A stretch of DNA of 64,000 nt from Phytomonospora endophytica (GCF_014202425.1 NZ_JACHGT010000009.1:307172-371171), one strand, 5' to 3'. Shown: positions 26,280-35,373, counted from the stretch's first letter. The notes: generated from the letters alone by a model not told the origin. Program-made: numbers and translations.

Positions 26280-27185
26280 CTAGTCCACCGTGACGTAGTC
26301 AGGACCGGAGTAGTGGCCGGTCGTCAGCTTCTGACGCTGCATGAGCAGGTCGTTGAGGAGACTGGAGGCGCCGAAGCGGAACCAGTCCGGGTCCAGCCAG
26401 TCCTCGCCCGCGGTCTCGTTGACGACGACGAGGTACTTCATCGCGTCCTTGGTGGTGCGGATCCCGCCGGCGGGCTTCACGCCGACCTGGCGGCCGGTGG
26501 CCTCACGGAAGTCGCGGACGGCCTCCAGCATCAGCATCGTCACCGGCAGGGTCGCCGCCGGGGAGATCTTGCCGGTGGAGGTCTTGATGAAGTCGGCGCC
26601 GGCGTGCATCGCCAGCCACGAGGCACGGCGGACGTTGTCGTAGGTCGCGAGCTCCCCGGTCTCCAGGATGACCTTGAGGTGCGCCTTGCCGCACGCCTCC
26701 TTGACCGCGACGATCTCGTCGTACACGCGCTGCACGTCGCCCGACAGGAACGCGCCCCGGTTGATCACCATGTCGATCTCGTCGGCACCGGCCGCGACGG
26801 CCGCGCGCGTGTCGTCGAGCCTGATGTCGAGAGGGGCCTGCCCCGACGGGAAGGCCGTGGCGACGCTGGCGAGGTGCACCTTGGAGCCCTTGAGGGCCTC
26901 GGCGGCCACCGGGACCATCGACGGGTACACGCAGATCGCGGCCACGCTCGGGCACGACGCGTCGGACGGCTCGGGACGACGGGCCTTGGCGCACAGGGTG
27001 CGGACCTTGCCGGGGGTGTCGGCGCCTTCCAGGGTGGTCAGGTCGACCATCCGGATGGCCAGGTCGATCGCCCACGCTTTCGCGGTGGTCTTGATCGACC
27101 GGGTGGCGAGGGTAGCGGCGCGCTGGTCGGCGCCGACCCGGTCCACGCCGGGCAGTCCCGACAGAAGGGTGGACAGCTCGGTCAT
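26280..27185 (-). CDS. deoC: Deoxyribose-phosphate aldolase
   Basis: A 301-residue class I aldolase that cleaves 2-deoxyribose 5-phosphate into glyceraldehyde 3-phosphate and acetaldehyde. The Schiff-base lysine motif is DFIKTSTGKISPAATLPV, and VGVKPAGGIRTTKDA carries the second active-site lysine. AGADEIDMVINRGAFLSGD and ICVYPSMV are also family-typical. It is longer than E. coli DeoC (259) because of an N-terminal extension, as in eukaryote-like DeoC. TACACT sits seven bases before the ATG at 27185, so the message is probably leaderless. It heads an operon with two aldehyde dehydrogenase genes and is divergent from upp. Confidence 0.95.
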   Translation of the reverse strand: MTELSTLLSGLPGVDRVGADQRAATLATRSIKTTAKAWAIDLAIRMVDLTTLEGADTPGKVRTLCAKARRPEPSDASCPSVAAICVYPSMVPVAAEALKGSKVHLASVATAFPSGQAPLDIRLDDTRAAVAAGADEIDMVINRGAFLSGDVQRVYDEIVAVKEACGKAHLKVILETGELATYDNVRRASWLAMHAGADFIKTSTGKISPAATLPVTMLMLEAVRDFREATGRQVGVKPAGGIRTTKDAMKYLVVVNETAGEDWLDPDWFRFGASSLLNDLLMQRQKLTTGHYSGPDYVTVD

Positions 27186-27192
27186 GCAGGTG

Positions 27193-27239
27193 AGTGTACG
27201 GGCCGGGCGTGCGGGCTACCGGAGAGTAGCCGCTAGGGT
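27193..27239. promoter_or_regulatory. Back-to-back leaderless promoters of deoC and upp
   Basis: On the minus strand TACACT (27193-27198) lies seven bases before the deoC ATG. On the plus strand TAGGGT (27234-27239) lies eight bases before the upp GTG. The two transcripts start in a 62-base gap and must share regulatory DNA. Confidence 0.5.
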
Positions 27240-27247
27240 CTGGGGCT

Positions 27248-27880
27248 GTGGACGTACACGTTGTCGATCATCCCCTCGCCGCCCTGCGGCTCACCACGAT
27301 GCGCGCGGCCGAGACGGACTCGGGCACCTTCCGGGCCTCGCTGCACGAGCTGACCACGCTGCTGGTCTACGAGGCCATGCGAGGCATCGCGGCCGAGAAG
27401 TACCCGATCAGCACGCCGGTCGCCGAGACGACGGGGACGCGACTGGCGAACCCGCCGCTGCTGGTGCCGGTGCTGCGCGCCGGGCTGGGCATGGCCGACG
27501 CCGCCCACGCGATCCTGCCCGAGGCATCGATGGGCTTCGTCGGGCTCGCCCGCGACGAGAAGACCCACGAGCCGCGCGCCTACATGGAGTCGCTGCCGGA
27601 TGACCTGACCGGCCGGCACGTCGTCGTACTCGACCCGATGCTCGCGACCGGCGGGTCGCTCGTGGCGTGCTGCGAGATGATCGCCAGCCGCGGCTGCACC
27701 GACATCGACGTGATCTGCGTGCTCGCCGCACCCGAAGGCGTGGAGCGGTTGCGCGCGTCGGGACTGGTGCCGCGGATGACGACGGCGTCGATCGACGAGG
27801 GACTGAACGAGGAGGCGTTCATCGTGCCCGGACTCGGGGATGCCGGGGACCGGCAGTTCGGCGCGTACCGGAGGTTCTGA
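27248..27880 (+). CDS. upp: Uracil phosphoribosyltransferase
   Basis: A 210-residue enzyme making UMP from uracil and PRPP. The PRPP-binding loop is [15 protein letters not shown] (about 128-142), the N-terminus is [17 protein letters not shown], and the uracil-binding end is [15 protein letters not shown]. The length matches bacterial Upp (about 208). The GTG start is supported by a leaderless -10 element (TAGGGT, 27234-27239). Divergent from deoC, so both salvage functions share a control region. Confidence 0.96.
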   Translation: MDVHVVDHPLAALRLTTMRAAETDSGTFRASLHELTTLLVYEAMRGIAAEKYPISTPVAETTGTRLANPPLLVPVLRAGLGMADAAHAILPEASMGFVGLARDEKTHEPRAYMESLPDDLTGRHVVVLDPMLATGGSLVACCEMIASRGCTDIDVICVLAAPEGVERLRASGLVPRMTTASIDEGLNEEAFIVPGLGDAGDRQFGAYRRF

Positions 27881-27889
27881 CGACGGGCG

Positions 27890-27914
27890 GCGGGCGCGGG
27901 TCTACCCCGCCCGC
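27890..27914. terminator. GC-rich hairpin between convergent upp and NTF2-like genes
   Basis: GCGGGCG (27890-27896) pairs with CGCCCGC (27908-27914), with two more G-C pairs inside. It overlaps the last codons of the NTF2-like gene, with no T-run. Confidence 0.4.
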
Positions 27915-28336
27915 AACACCCTCACCAGCTCCTCGACCATCCCCCGGTCCTTGTACCCGCGCACGTGGTCGAGGTAGTCGCGCGACTCCACGATCTCCCC
28001 GTCACGGATCCGCATCACGAACACGCACGGCATCCGGAACTCCCCGCCGGTGTCGAGGTTGCGGCCCTCGTAGGCGAACTCCGCGACGATGACCTCCGGG
28101 TCGGTCGTCTCGTGCACGACGAGGCCGGCGACCCGCCGTTCCAGCTTCGGGTACACGACTCCCGGCCGCCCGGCGAAGTGCGCTCGCAGCTCCTCGCGGC
28201 TCGTCAGCGGCGGTGAGCCCGCCGGGTCGAAGGGGTGGCTGACGTGGGTGTCCTCGGCGTAGAGCTCGGCCAGGTCCGGGTCGCCGTCGCAGACCCCGTT
28301 GACCAACTTCAGGAATACCTCGCGTGGGGTGGTCAT
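27902..28336 (-). CDS. NTF2-like (SnoaL) family protein
   Basis: ATG at 28336 gives 144 residues; TATGCT six bases upstream suggests a leaderless mRNA. The sequence has the NTF2-like cone fold pattern: helix TPREVFLKLVNGVCDGDPDL, then LYAEDTHVSHPFDPAGSPPL, then alternating strands (PEVIVAEFAYEGR, FRMPCVFVMRIRDGEIVESRDYLDHV). His residues and Tyr/Asp near the cavity fit SnoaL-type isomerases or small-molecule binders. The substrate is unknown and the neighbours give no clear hint. Confidence 0.8.
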   Translation of the reverse strand: MTTPREVFLKLVNGVCDGDPDLAELYAEDTHVSHPFDPAGSPPLTSREELRAHFAGRPGVVYPKLERRVAGLVVHETTDPEVIVAEFAYEGRNLDTGGEFRMPCVFVMRIRDGEIVESRDYLDHVRGYKDRGMVEELVRVLRAG

Positions 28337-28342
28337 GCGCGG

Positions 28343-28348
28343 AGCATA
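28343..28348 (-). promoter_or_regulatory. Leaderless -10 element of the NTF2-like gene
   Basis: TATGCT on the minus strand, six bases before the ATG at 28336. Confidence 0.45.
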
Positions 28349-28349
28349 G

Positions 28350-30767
28350 TCAGGCCTGGGTGTCCCCGCCCCCGCCCTTCGCCTGCGCCAGCAGAGCCGC
28401 CAGGCCGACGAACAGGGCGATCGCGGCGACGGCACCGGCGGTCTTGCTGATCGGCTCCGGCGAGAAGATCGCCACGAGCGCGGCCGCCACGAAGTACAGG
28501 ATCGCCGCGACGAGGATGAACGCCAGCACCGGCGTCAGGCCCGGCCAGGCCTCTTTCGCCTGGTCCTTCTCCTTCTCGTCGGCCTCGCTCTCCTTCTTCT
28601 TGCCGACCGGCAACGGCGGCGGCTTCTTCTCCTCGCACTCGCACTGCTGCTCGATCCGCTCCCGGCGCGGCTCGCAGCGGTACCCGTAGATGCCGCCGAC
28701 GGGCGGGTTGACCTTCAAGGTCTGGTCGGGGCAGTTCGGCCCGCCCTCGGGGTTGGGGTACTTCGCGTCGGGGATCAGATCGGTCAGCGGGATCAGCCGC
28801 AGGCCGGGCTGGATCCCCTCGATCCCCGCCAGGTACTTCGCGATCGACTTGACCCCGGACTCGTAGCCCGCCTCATGACCGGGCTTGATCTCGCCGATGG
28901 CGAGCGACCCGTCGGGCTGCCAGCGGGCGAGGTCGACGCGCCAGTCGCGGCGGGTGGGGTCGCGCTGCGGGATCGGGTACTCGACGAACCCCCCGGTCGT
29001 GATGTAGGCGGCCTGGATGATGCGGTGGGCGGTGCTCCCGGCGCGCATCGCCCCGCCCTTGCAGACGCCGCAACTGCCCGCCGGCCCGACGTTGAGCGGG
29101 TCGGGCGCCCCTTTCGCCGCCGCGCCGCCCATGTTCGCGGTGACGGCCCGCGGGTTCGCCGCGAGGCGCTCGCCTTCGCGTTTGAACATCGCGGCGAGTT
29201 CGTAGAGGCCGACGGGGATCGGCTCGTAGGCGGCGATGCGCCGCATCAGGTCGGCGATCGCCGACAGCGCCCGCTTCACCAGCTCGGCCGCCTTGCGCAG
29301 CGCCGCCATCGCCGCCTGCGCCGCCCGGCCGATCACGGCGAGCCCGGCGCGGACGGCGGCGCCGACACCGTCGAGGACCTTCCGGCCGAGGGCGGCGAGG
29401 TCCGACGCGGCCTTCTTCACCGCCTCGACGGCGGCGCGGACTTTCGCGGCGATGGCGGCCTTGGCGCGCGCGGCGGCCGCGCGGATCTTCTCCGCGACCG
29501 CCGCGGCGCCCGCCCGTACGGCGTCGGCGAAGGCCCCGACCAGCCCGGACACCCTCGACTTGGCGGCGTCGTAGAGGCCCTTGGCGGCCTGCCGAGCGCG
29601 GTCGAAGAGTCCGCCGACGGCCTGCTTGAGCGTGCTCAACGCGCCCGCCGCGCGGTCGAGCAGCGACGTCCCCTGCTGGGCCTTCGCCGCCGACTCCGCC
29701 GAGGCGTACTCGCGTTTGGCACCCCGGTCGGCCTCGCCCACGATCCCGCTCACGTTGGCGTCGAGCGCCGAGAGTTTCGCCTTCGTCGACGTGGTGTGCT
29801 CGGCGTGCATCGCGGTCGCGGTCGTCGTCCACGTGGCGCGCTCCCCCGCCACGTCCTGCTGGACGCCGGTACCGAGGGCCTGCTGCCTGGTCGTGGTGTC
29901 GGCGGTGGCCTTCGCGAGCCGCGCGTCACCGTCGCCGACGGCCTTGTCGATCCGGTCGCGGCCCGCCGACTCCCCGGCCCGCAGACCGGACGCGGCCTCC
30001 CCGGTACGTTCGGTGAGCCACCCGCCGAGGCTCGACTCGGCCTGCGCCATCGTCGGGGAGTCGCCGGCCGGAGGCACGATCGCGGGCGCGGTCAGCGTGG
30101 CCGACGGCACGCTCAACGGCGCCGGGCTGACGCGCACGGCCGGCGCGGCCTCCCCCACGGCGTTCTCGCCGTGATCGGCGGCGGCCTCCCTGCCCGACTC
30201 GCCGGCGACGGCGCCGAGCTCGCCGAGCGCGGACTCCCCGGCGCGGTGGGCGAGGCCGGGGTCGGCCTCGCCGGACAGTTCCAGGACCGGCGGCGGCCCG
30301 GACAGCGCCGTCGCGGGCGGGCTGACCGGCGCGGGCGTGCGCGGTGCTCCGAGCTTGGGATCGGCGACGGGTTTGGGCGCCGCCGGGGTTTTCGCGGCGG
30401 GCAGCCCGGGCCGCTGGTCGACGGTGGGGAGCCGCTCGGCGGCCTCGGGCGCGTCGGATGCCCGCAGCTCGGCGAGGGAACCGCTCAGTTCGGGGAGCCC
30501 GGCGCCGAAGGAGCCGGGTGCGGCGGCGAAACCGGAGACGAGTCCGGCTCCGTCGGCGAGCCGCTGGACCTTGGGTTCCCCGTCGGTGTCGCAGGGGCAC
30601 TGCTCGTGCGGGATGGGCCCGCAACGCTGGACGGCGACGAGTCCGGCGACGGCCCTGTTCCCGGCCTTGGCCTGTAGCGCGAGTAAGGCGTGCGGCGGGC
30701 GCGGCGGCGTCTTACGGCCGTCGCGGGCGGGCCGCGACGCCGTGGCCGTGCCGGCGTGTTCGCGCAT
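28350..30767 (-). CDS. Modular polymorphic-toxin/eCIS-like protein with PD-(D/E)XK-like domain and two TM helices
   Basis: An 805-residue protein with GGAGAG before its ATG. Residues 27-45 read LLALQAKAGNRAVAGL, a short leader seen in actinobacterial proteins linked to extracellular contractile injection systems and polymorphic toxins. A Cys cluster follows (CGPIPHEQCPCDTDG). A long Ala/Pro-rich disordered stretch then gives way to amphipathic Ala/Lys/Arg helices (about 290-520). From about 571 comes a compact domain: GSTAHRIIQAAY, then WRVDLARW (Asp about 612) and SLAIGEIKPG (Glu 626, Lys 628), the D-x(n)-E-x-K layout of PD-(D/E)XK nucleases. Cysteines, a Lys/Glu linker and two hydrophobic helices (about 745-768, 777-794) end the protein. 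No injection-system or immunity gene was recognised nearby. Nuclease activity is inference. Confidence 0.7.
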   Translation of the reverse strand: MREHAGTATASRPARDGRKTPPRPPHALLALQAKAGNRAVAGLVAVQRCGPIPHEQCPCDTDGEPKVQRLADGAGLVSGFAAAPGSFGAGLPELSGSLAELRASDAPEAAERLPTVDQRPGLPAAKTPAAPKPVADPKLGAPRTPAPVSPPATALSGPPPVLELSGEADPGLAHRAGESALGELGAVAGESGREAAADHGENAVGEAAPAVRVSPAPLSVPSATLTAPAIVPPAGDSPTMAQAESSLGGWLTERTGEAASGLRAGESAGRDRIDKAVGDGDARLAKATADTTTRQQALGTGVQQDVAGERATWTTTATAMHAEHTTSTKAKLSALDANVSGIVGEADRGAKREYASAESAAKAQQGTSLLDRAAGALSTLKQAVGGLFDRARQAAKGLYDAAKSRVSGLVGAFADAVRAGAAAVAEKIRAAAARAKAAIAAKVRAAVEAVKKAASDLAALGRKVLDGVGAAVRAGLAVIGRAAQAAMAALRKAAELVKRALSAIADLMRRIAAYEPIPVGLYELAAMFKREGERLAANPRAVTANMGGAAAKGAPDPLNVGPAGSCGVCKGGAMRAGSTAHRIIQAAYITTGGFVEYPIPQRDPTRRDWRVDLARWQPDGSLAIGEIKPGHEAGYESGVKSIAKYLAGIEGIQPGLRLIPLTDLIPDAKYPNPEGGPNCPDQTLKVNPPVGGIYGYRCEPRRERIEQQCECEEKKPPPLPVGKKKESEADEKEKDQAKEAWPGLTPVLAFILVAAILYFVAAALVAIFSPEPISKTAGAVAAIALFVGLAALLAQAKGGGGDTQA

Positions 30768-30856
30768 GGGACTCTCCGGGGTGGAGACGTGCGTCCGTCA
30801 CGATCGAGCGTGGCACGTTTTCCCTGGTAAGGACAGGCGCGTTGGGCAAGTGTGCC

Positions 30857-31927
30857 TCAAAGGGCACGGGCCTCATGGCGGACCATGCTGACCAGTTCGA
30901 CCGGCAGGGCCGAGTCGGCGGGGATGCCGAGGTCGGAGGGTTCGACGTTGGCGGCGACGAGGTGCGAGCCGAGGGCGGCGACCATGGCACCGTTGTCGGT
31001 GCACAGCCCCGGCCGTGGGACGCGCACGCGGATCCCGGCCTTCTCGCAGCGTTCGACGGCCATGGACCGCAGCCGCGTGTTCGCCGCGACACCGCCGCCG
31101 AGCAGGATCGTGTCGATGCCGTGGTCTTTCGCGGCGGCGACGGCCTTGCGGGTCAGCACGTCGCAGACGGCCTCCTGGAAGGACGCGGCGACGTCGTTGA
31201 CGGGCACGGTCTCCCCTGCGCGCTGCCGGGCCTCGACCCAGCGGGCGACGGCGGTCTTGAGCCCGGAGAAGGAGAAGTCGTAGCGGTGCTTCTCCATGTC
31301 GCGGTGGGCGGTGAGGCCGCGCGGGAACGTGATCGCGCCGGCGTCGCCGTCGCGGGCCGCGCGGTCGATGGGCGGGCCACCGGGGAAGGGCATGCCGAGC
31401 AGGCGGGCGACCTTGTCGTAGGCCTCGCCGGCGGCATCGTCGATGGTCGCGCCGAGCTGCACGACGCGCCCGGCGAGGTCTTCGACGAGCAGCAGCGAGG
31501 AGTGTCCGCCGGAGACGAGCAGGCCGAGCGCGGGCGCGGGGATGGGACCGTTCTCCAGAGTGTCGACGGCGATGTGCGCCGACAGGTGGTTCACGCCGTA
31601 GATGGGTTTCCCGGCGGCCAGCGCGTAGGCCTTCGCGGCGGCGACGCCGACGAGCAGCGCCCCGGCCAGGCCGGGACCGGCGGTGACGGCGATCGCGTCG
31701 ACGTCGTCGAGGGTGACGCCGGCGTCGTCGAGGGCGCGCTGGACGGTCGGGACCATCGCCTCCAGGTGCGCGCGGCTGGCGACCTCGGGCACGACCCCGC
31801 CGAAGCGCGCGTGCTGGTCGACGGACGTGGCGACGGCGTCGGCGAGCAGCGTGTGCCCGCGCACGATGCCGACACCCGTCTCGTCGCAGGACGTCTCGAT
31901 CCCCAGGACCAGCGGCTCGTTGCTCAC
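30857..31927 (-). CDS. tsaD: tRNA N6-threonylcarbamoyladenosine transferase TsaD
   Basis: GTG at 31927 gives 356 residues. ASKHA-fold motifs: [16 protein letters not shown] at the N-terminus; NHLSAHI with the two metal-binding histidines (about 110-115); [13 protein letters not shown]; and [11 protein letters not shown] near the C-terminus. TsaD transfers the threonylcarbamoyl group to A37 of ANN-reading tRNAs with TsaB and TsaE, which are encoded at 33082-34222. The start overlaps the rimI stop by four bases. It is the last gene of this operon segment. Confidence 0.96.
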   Translation of the reverse strand: MSNEPLVLGIETSCDETGVGIVRGHTLLADAVATSVDQHARFGGVVPEVASRAHLEAMVPTVQRALDDAGVTLDDVDAIAVTAGPGLAGALLVGVAAAKAYALAAGKPIYGVNHLSAHIAVDTLENGPIPAPALGLLVSGGHSSLLLVEDLAGRVVQLGATIDDAAGEAYDKVARLLGMPFPGGPPIDRAARDGDAGAITFPRGLTAHRDMEKHRYDFSFSGLKTAVARWVEARQRAGETVPVNDVAASFQEAVCDVLTRKAVAAAKDHGIDTILLGGGVAANTRLRSMAVERCEKAGIRVRVPRPGLCTDNGAMVAALGSHLVAANVEPSDLGIPADSALPVELVSMVRHEARAL

Positions 31928-32373
31928 GTCAGCTCCTTGATCATCACCAGCGCGTCGGTGCCGGTCGACTGGTAGTAGCCGCGCCGCAACCCGATCTGCG
32001 CGAACCCGTAGGAATCGTAGAGGCGCTGCGCGGGGGCGTTGTCGACGGCCACCTCCAGTGCGACCTGACGGGCCCCGCGGCCTTTCGCCTCGGTGAGGAG
32101 CGCGTCGACGATGCGGCTGGCCAGACCCCGGCGGCGGTAGGCGGGAACGACGGCGATGTTGTTGATCCAGGCCTCCTCGCCGCTGACCGCGAGACCGCCG
32201 TAGGCGGCGACGGCGGGCGGGTCGGCCGAGTCGTCGAGGGCCACGAGGTAGTGGTGGCCGGCCGCGAGCTCCGACCAGAACATCGCCGGCGACCACGCCT
32301 CGGCACCGAAGACGTCGCGTTCGATGGGGAGCAGGGCGTCGATGTGCCACCAGCGGAGGCGCTGCAAGTGCAT
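31924..32373 (-). CDS. rimI: Ribosomal-protein-type N-acetyltransferase RimI
   Basis: A 149-residue GNAT enzyme. [21 protein letters not shown] carries the acetyl-CoA pyrophosphate-binding RxxGxA motif (about residues 77-84), and [19 protein letters not shown] is the typical fourth motif. RimI acetylates N-terminal alpha-amines (of S18 in E. coli) and is encoded between tsaB and tsaD in most actinobacteria. Here a plus-strand lipoprotein gene intrudes between it and tsaB, so it must have its own promoter or depend on antisense-crossing transcription. ATG at 32373 overlaps no upstream gene. Confidence 0.93.
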   Translation of the reverse strand: MHLQRLRWWHIDALLPIERDVFGAEAWSPAMFWSELAAGHHYLVALDDSADPPAVAAYGGLAVSGEEAWINNIAVVPAYRRRGLASRIVDALLTEAKGRGARQVALEVAVDNAPAQRLYDSYGFAQIGLRRGYYQSTGTDALVMIKELT

Positions 32374-32510
32374 AGGCCTATCTTGCGCCCTGTGGTCCCG
32401 GCGTGTTCGCTCCGGCGGGGTCGCGGTCGCCGACACGCCGTACCCTGGGATCGGCCGGCCAACCCCCTCCGCCGGCGTTCGACCCGCGAGAACCACCCCG
32501 GAGGTGCCCC

Positions 32511-33089
32511 GTGCCGCGCTGGACCCGCCTGATCGCCGCATTCGCCCTGGCGGTCGTCGCGCTGACGGCCTGCACGAGCGAGGACCCGCCCGCCGATCCG
32601 GGGGCCGGCCCGTCCAGCTCGGGCGAGGTCGACCCCGAGGGCCGCCTCATCGTCGACTTCCGGATGCCCGGCGACTTCGGCAGCACCTCCGCCGTGCCGC
32701 TCCCGATGATCATCTCCGAGAGTTACCGCACGCCCGACATCATCGCCCTCAAGGACGTCCAGAGCGTCGAGGCGATCATGGTCGTCTCCTACGCCCTCCC
32801 GCAGGACTTCACCGGCGCCACCGACGCCGAACTCCTGGCCAAGATCAGCGAGTACAACAACGCGGCGGGCGTCACCCCGAAGGGCGACCCGATCCTGGCC
32901 ATCGCCAACCGGCACCGGGGCTTCGTCCAGTCGGTCGAGAAGGCCGAGAACGGCAAGACGACGACCTTCGAGGCGACCTACCTGTTCTTCGGCCCCAACC
33001 TCGTCCAGGTCATCTGCCAGTGGGACAAGCTGCCCGCCGAGCTCGGTTCGGCCTGTCAGACCGTCCTGCGCTCGCTGAAGATCAAGTGA
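32511..33089 (+). CDS. Small lipoprotein with C-terminal cysteine pair
   Basis: GTG at 32511 follows CCGGAGGTGCCCC and gives 192 residues. A signal peptide (LIAAFALAVVALTAC) has a lipobox Cys, followed by an acidic spacer. The mature domain is about 160 residues of alternating strands and helices. It ends VQVICQWDKLPAELGSACQ then TVLRSL, a pair of cysteines 12 residues apart. The same C-terminal pattern recurs in the exported proteins at 39086 and 40182. No known family is recognised. The gene lies opposite to, and inside, the tsaB-rimI-tsaD operon and overlaps the end of tsaB by eight bases. Confidence 0.8.
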   Translation: MPRWTRLIAAFALAVVALTACTSEDPPADPGAGPSSSGEVDPEGRLIVDFRMPGDFGSTSAVPLPMIISESYRTPDIIALKDVQSVEAIMVVSYALPQDFTGATDAELLAKISEYNNAAGVTPKGDPILAIANRHRGFVQSVEKAENGKTTTFEATYLFFGPNLVQVICQWDKLPAELGSACQTVLRSLKIK

Positions 33090-33741
33090 CGACGACGCCC
33101 GGCGGCGGTGTCGCGTCGGGCCTGCGCAGGTACAGCGGCGTGAGCAGTTCGCCGACCGCCGACGCGCGCACCCGGTCGGCGGCGACCTCGACGAGCGCGC
33201 GCAACACGGGGTAGCGCGGCTCCTCGCCGACCTCCACGCCCAGGACCTCGGCGTACAGCAGCGCGCCGTCGCCGATGGCGGTGTCGACACCGTCGAGGCT
33301 CAGGTCGGCGGGCTTGTCCACCGAGGGGCCTTCGACGCGTTCACCGTTGTCGTAGACGGCCCAGTAGACCTCGCGGCGGCGGGCGTCGGTGGCGGCCAGG
33401 ACCCGGCCGTTCGTGCCGGCGCCGAGCGCGTCGAGGGAGCACACGCCGTAGGTCGGGACGACCAGGGCGTGGCCCATCGCGGCGGCGGTGACCAGTCCGA
33501 CGCGCAGGCCCGTGAACGGCCCCGGCCCGACCCCGGCGACGATCGCGGCGAGGTCGCCGGGCGCGATGCCGGCTTCGGCGAGGGCCTTGGCGATCAGCGG
33601 CGAGAGGCTCTCGCCGTGCGCGCGGGCGTCGACGACGCGGTGCTCGGACACGACCGTGACGGCGGTGTCGGAGACGTCGAGGACCGCGGCGGCGGTCGCG
33701 GGTGTCGAAGTGTCGACGGCGAGTACATGCACGCTGGGCAT
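33082..33741 (-). CDS. tsaB: tRNA threonylcarbamoyladenosine biosynthesis protein TsaB
   Basis: ATG at 33741 gives 219 residues. HVLAVDTSTPATAAAVLD begins the ASKHA fold, and IVAGVGPGPFTGLRVGL (about 75-91) is the most conserved TsaB motif. TsaB is the inactive paralogue of TsaD that supports the threonylcarbamoyl transfer complex. Its start is one base from the tsaE stop, so the two are co-translated. The 3' end overlaps a convergent lipoprotein gene by eight bases, which separates it from rimI. Confidence 0.94.
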   Translation of the reverse strand: MPSVHVLAVDTSTPATAAAVLDVSDTAVTVVSEHRVVDARAHGESLSPLIAKALAEAGIAPGDLAAIVAGVGPGPFTGLRVGLVTAAAMGHALVVPTYGVCSLDALGAGTNGRVLAATDARRREVYWAVYDNGERVEGPSVDKPADLSLDGVDTAIGDGALLYAEVLGVEVGEEPRYPVLRALVEVAADRVRASAVGELLTPLYLRRPDATPPPGVVVT

Positions 33742-33742
33742 C

Positions 33743-34222
33743 CTATGCGCGGGCGCCGTCGGCGAAGGCGGCGAGCCGTTCGGGCCAGTCGCCGCCCACA
33801 CCGGTGAAGGTGAGGACGCGGACGTCGTCGGGGCGCCGCTCGATGCGGACTTCGAGGTGCCCGTCGGTGAGCTGCTCGACGAGGCCCTCACCCCATTCGA
33901 CGACCGTGACCGAGTCGGCGACGTCGGCGTCGAGGTCGAGGTCGTCGACTTCGAGGGTCCCGCCGAGGCGGTAGGCGTCGACGTGCACGAGCGGCAGCGG
34001 CCCGCGGTGGACGCGGGAGATCACGAAGGTCGGGCTGGTGACGGAGCCGCGCACGCCGAGCCCGGCGCCGAGGCCCTGGGTGAAGGCGGTCTTGCCCGCG
34101 CCGAGCGGGCCGATCAGGACGATGAGGTCGCCGGGGCGCAGGGCCTTCGCGAGGCGTTCGCCGGCGGCCTTGGTGTCCTCTACCCGCGCGGCTTCGAACC
34201 GCACCGGGCTGGGGCTGGTCAC
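33743..34222 (-). CDS. tsaE: tRNA threonylcarbamoyladenosine biosynthesis ATPase TsaE
   Basis: A 159-residue P-loop ATPase. Walker A is LIGPLGAGKTAF (about 37-48), then VTSPTFVISRVHRG and LVHVDAYRLGG, and VVEWGEGL, all typical of TsaE. It drives turnover of the TsaBD complex. GTG start at 34222. The first four bases overlap the upstream alpha/beta-hydrolase stop, and its stop abuts tsaB, giving a tightly packed alr-hydrolase-tsaE-tsaB run. Confidence 0.95.
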   Translation of the reverse strand: MTSPSPVRFEAARVEDTKAAGERLAKALRPGDLIVLIGPLGAGKTAFTQGLGAGLGVRGSVTSPTFVISRVHRGPLPLVHVDAYRLGGTLEVDDLDLDADVADSVTVVEWGEGLVEQLTDGHLEVRIERRPDDVRVLTFTGVGGDWPERLAAFADGARA

Positions 34223-35373
34223 GTGCGTTCTCCTTGGTCGGTGTTCTTGCGCCTGCGCTTGAAGAGCTTCTTCAGCGGTGAGGCCGTGACGGCCTCGCAG
34301 ATGCGGTGGAGCTGGGCGATGAGCGGTCCCGACACCTCGTCGGGGAACTCCAGGGGCGCGACGTGACCCGCCTCGGGCAGCACGACCAGGCGTGCGGCGG
34401 GCATGGCCTCGGCGAGCAGGCGGGTGTGCGCGACGGGCGTGAAGTTGTCCTTGGCGCCGCCGATGATGAGGACGTCGCCGCCGGTGAAGGCCATGAGGCT
34501 GTCGGCGCGGGAGTGCTCCATGAGGGTCTTGAGGTACCCGGCGACGGTCTGCATGGGCGTCGCGGTGTTCATCAGCTCGACGTAGGAGACGACGCTCGGG
34601 CTGGGCCGGGACGTGCCGAAGCCGTAGCGGCGGGTCAGGAGCCAGGCGATGTCCCCGGCGGCGCGGCGGGCCCGGTCGATCATGGTCGGCGTCATCGTCG
34701 CCGCGCGGGTGACCAGCGGCAGCAGCGGACGGCGCAGCTGCGAGATCATCTTCGGGAGACCGAAGGAGACCTCCGACAGCCCGCCGGAACTCGTCGACAG
34801 CAGCGAGACGCCTTTGACGCGCTCGGCGAACAACTCCGGCCGCTGCTCGGCGAGCGCCATGATCGTCATCGCGCCCATCGAATGCCCGATGAGGACGAGC
34901 GGGCCCTTGGGCGCGAGCGCGTCGATGACGGCGCCGAGGCCCGTGCCGAGCGTCTCGATGTCGTACTCGGCGACCGGCAGCGCGCCCGAACGGCCGTGAC
35001 CGGGCTGGTCGTAGTAGATCGCGCGCACCGGGAGTTTCGCCTGCGTCAACGCACGGCGCTGGAAGTGGAAGGTGCCCATGTCGAGACAGAAACCGTGCAC
35101 GAACACCGCCGTGACCGGCGCGTCGTCGGCGCCCTCGATCTCGGCGTAGATCTCGATGTCGTCGGCCGTCGTGACCGTCGCGCTCCTGTCGTAGGGGAGC
35201 AGACCGAAAGGCTCGTCGGCATAGGGATCGTCGTCGATGTTGCGGGCCTTTCGCACCAGATACCGCTCCGTCGCCACGCCCGCCGCGATCCCCGCGGCCG
35301 CCAAGCCCACGATCGCGCCGATGATCCCGGCCTTCTTCGCCTTACTCGCGGGGGGTTTGGGTTCGGGACTCAC
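34219..35373 (-). CDS. Membrane-anchored alpha/beta hydrolase
   Basis: A 384-residue protein. A basic N-terminus leads into one hydrophobic helix (AGIIGAIVGLAAAGIAAGVA, about 14-33). The alpha/beta-hydrolase domain then shows oxyanion VFVHGFCLDMG, nucleophile elbow LIGHSMGAM (Ser about 170), acid GAKDNFTP and His EAGHVAPLEF. It is regularly found between alr and tsaE in actinobacteria. Its physiological substrate is unknown, but the cell-wall context suggests a lipid or envelope ester. It overlaps both neighbours by four bases. The C-terminus is strongly basic (LKKLFKRRRKN). Confidence 0.88.
   Translation of the reverse strand: MSPEPKPPASKAKKAGIIGAIVGLAAAGIAAGVATERYLVRKARNIDDDPYADEPFGLLPYDRSATVTTADDIEIYAEIEGADDAPVTAVFVHGFCLDMGTFHFQRRALTQAKLPVRAIYYDQPGHGRSGALPVAEYDIETLGTGLGAVIDALAPKGPLVLIGHSMGAMTIMALAEQRPELFAERVKGVSLLSTSSGGLSEVSFGLPKMISQLRRPLLPLVTRAATMTPTMIDRARRAAGDIAWLLTRRYGFGTSRPSPSVVSYVELMNTATPMQTVAGYLKTLMEHSRADSLMAFTGGDVLIIGGAKDNFTPVAHTRLLAEAMPAARLVVLPEAGHVAPLEFPDEVSGPLIAQLHRICEAVTASPLKKLFKRRRKNTDQGERT

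Noticed and set aside
28350..30767. Complete contractile injection system locus
   Set aside because: No sheath, tube, baseplate or AAA+ ATPase gene in the window; only one effector-like protein.
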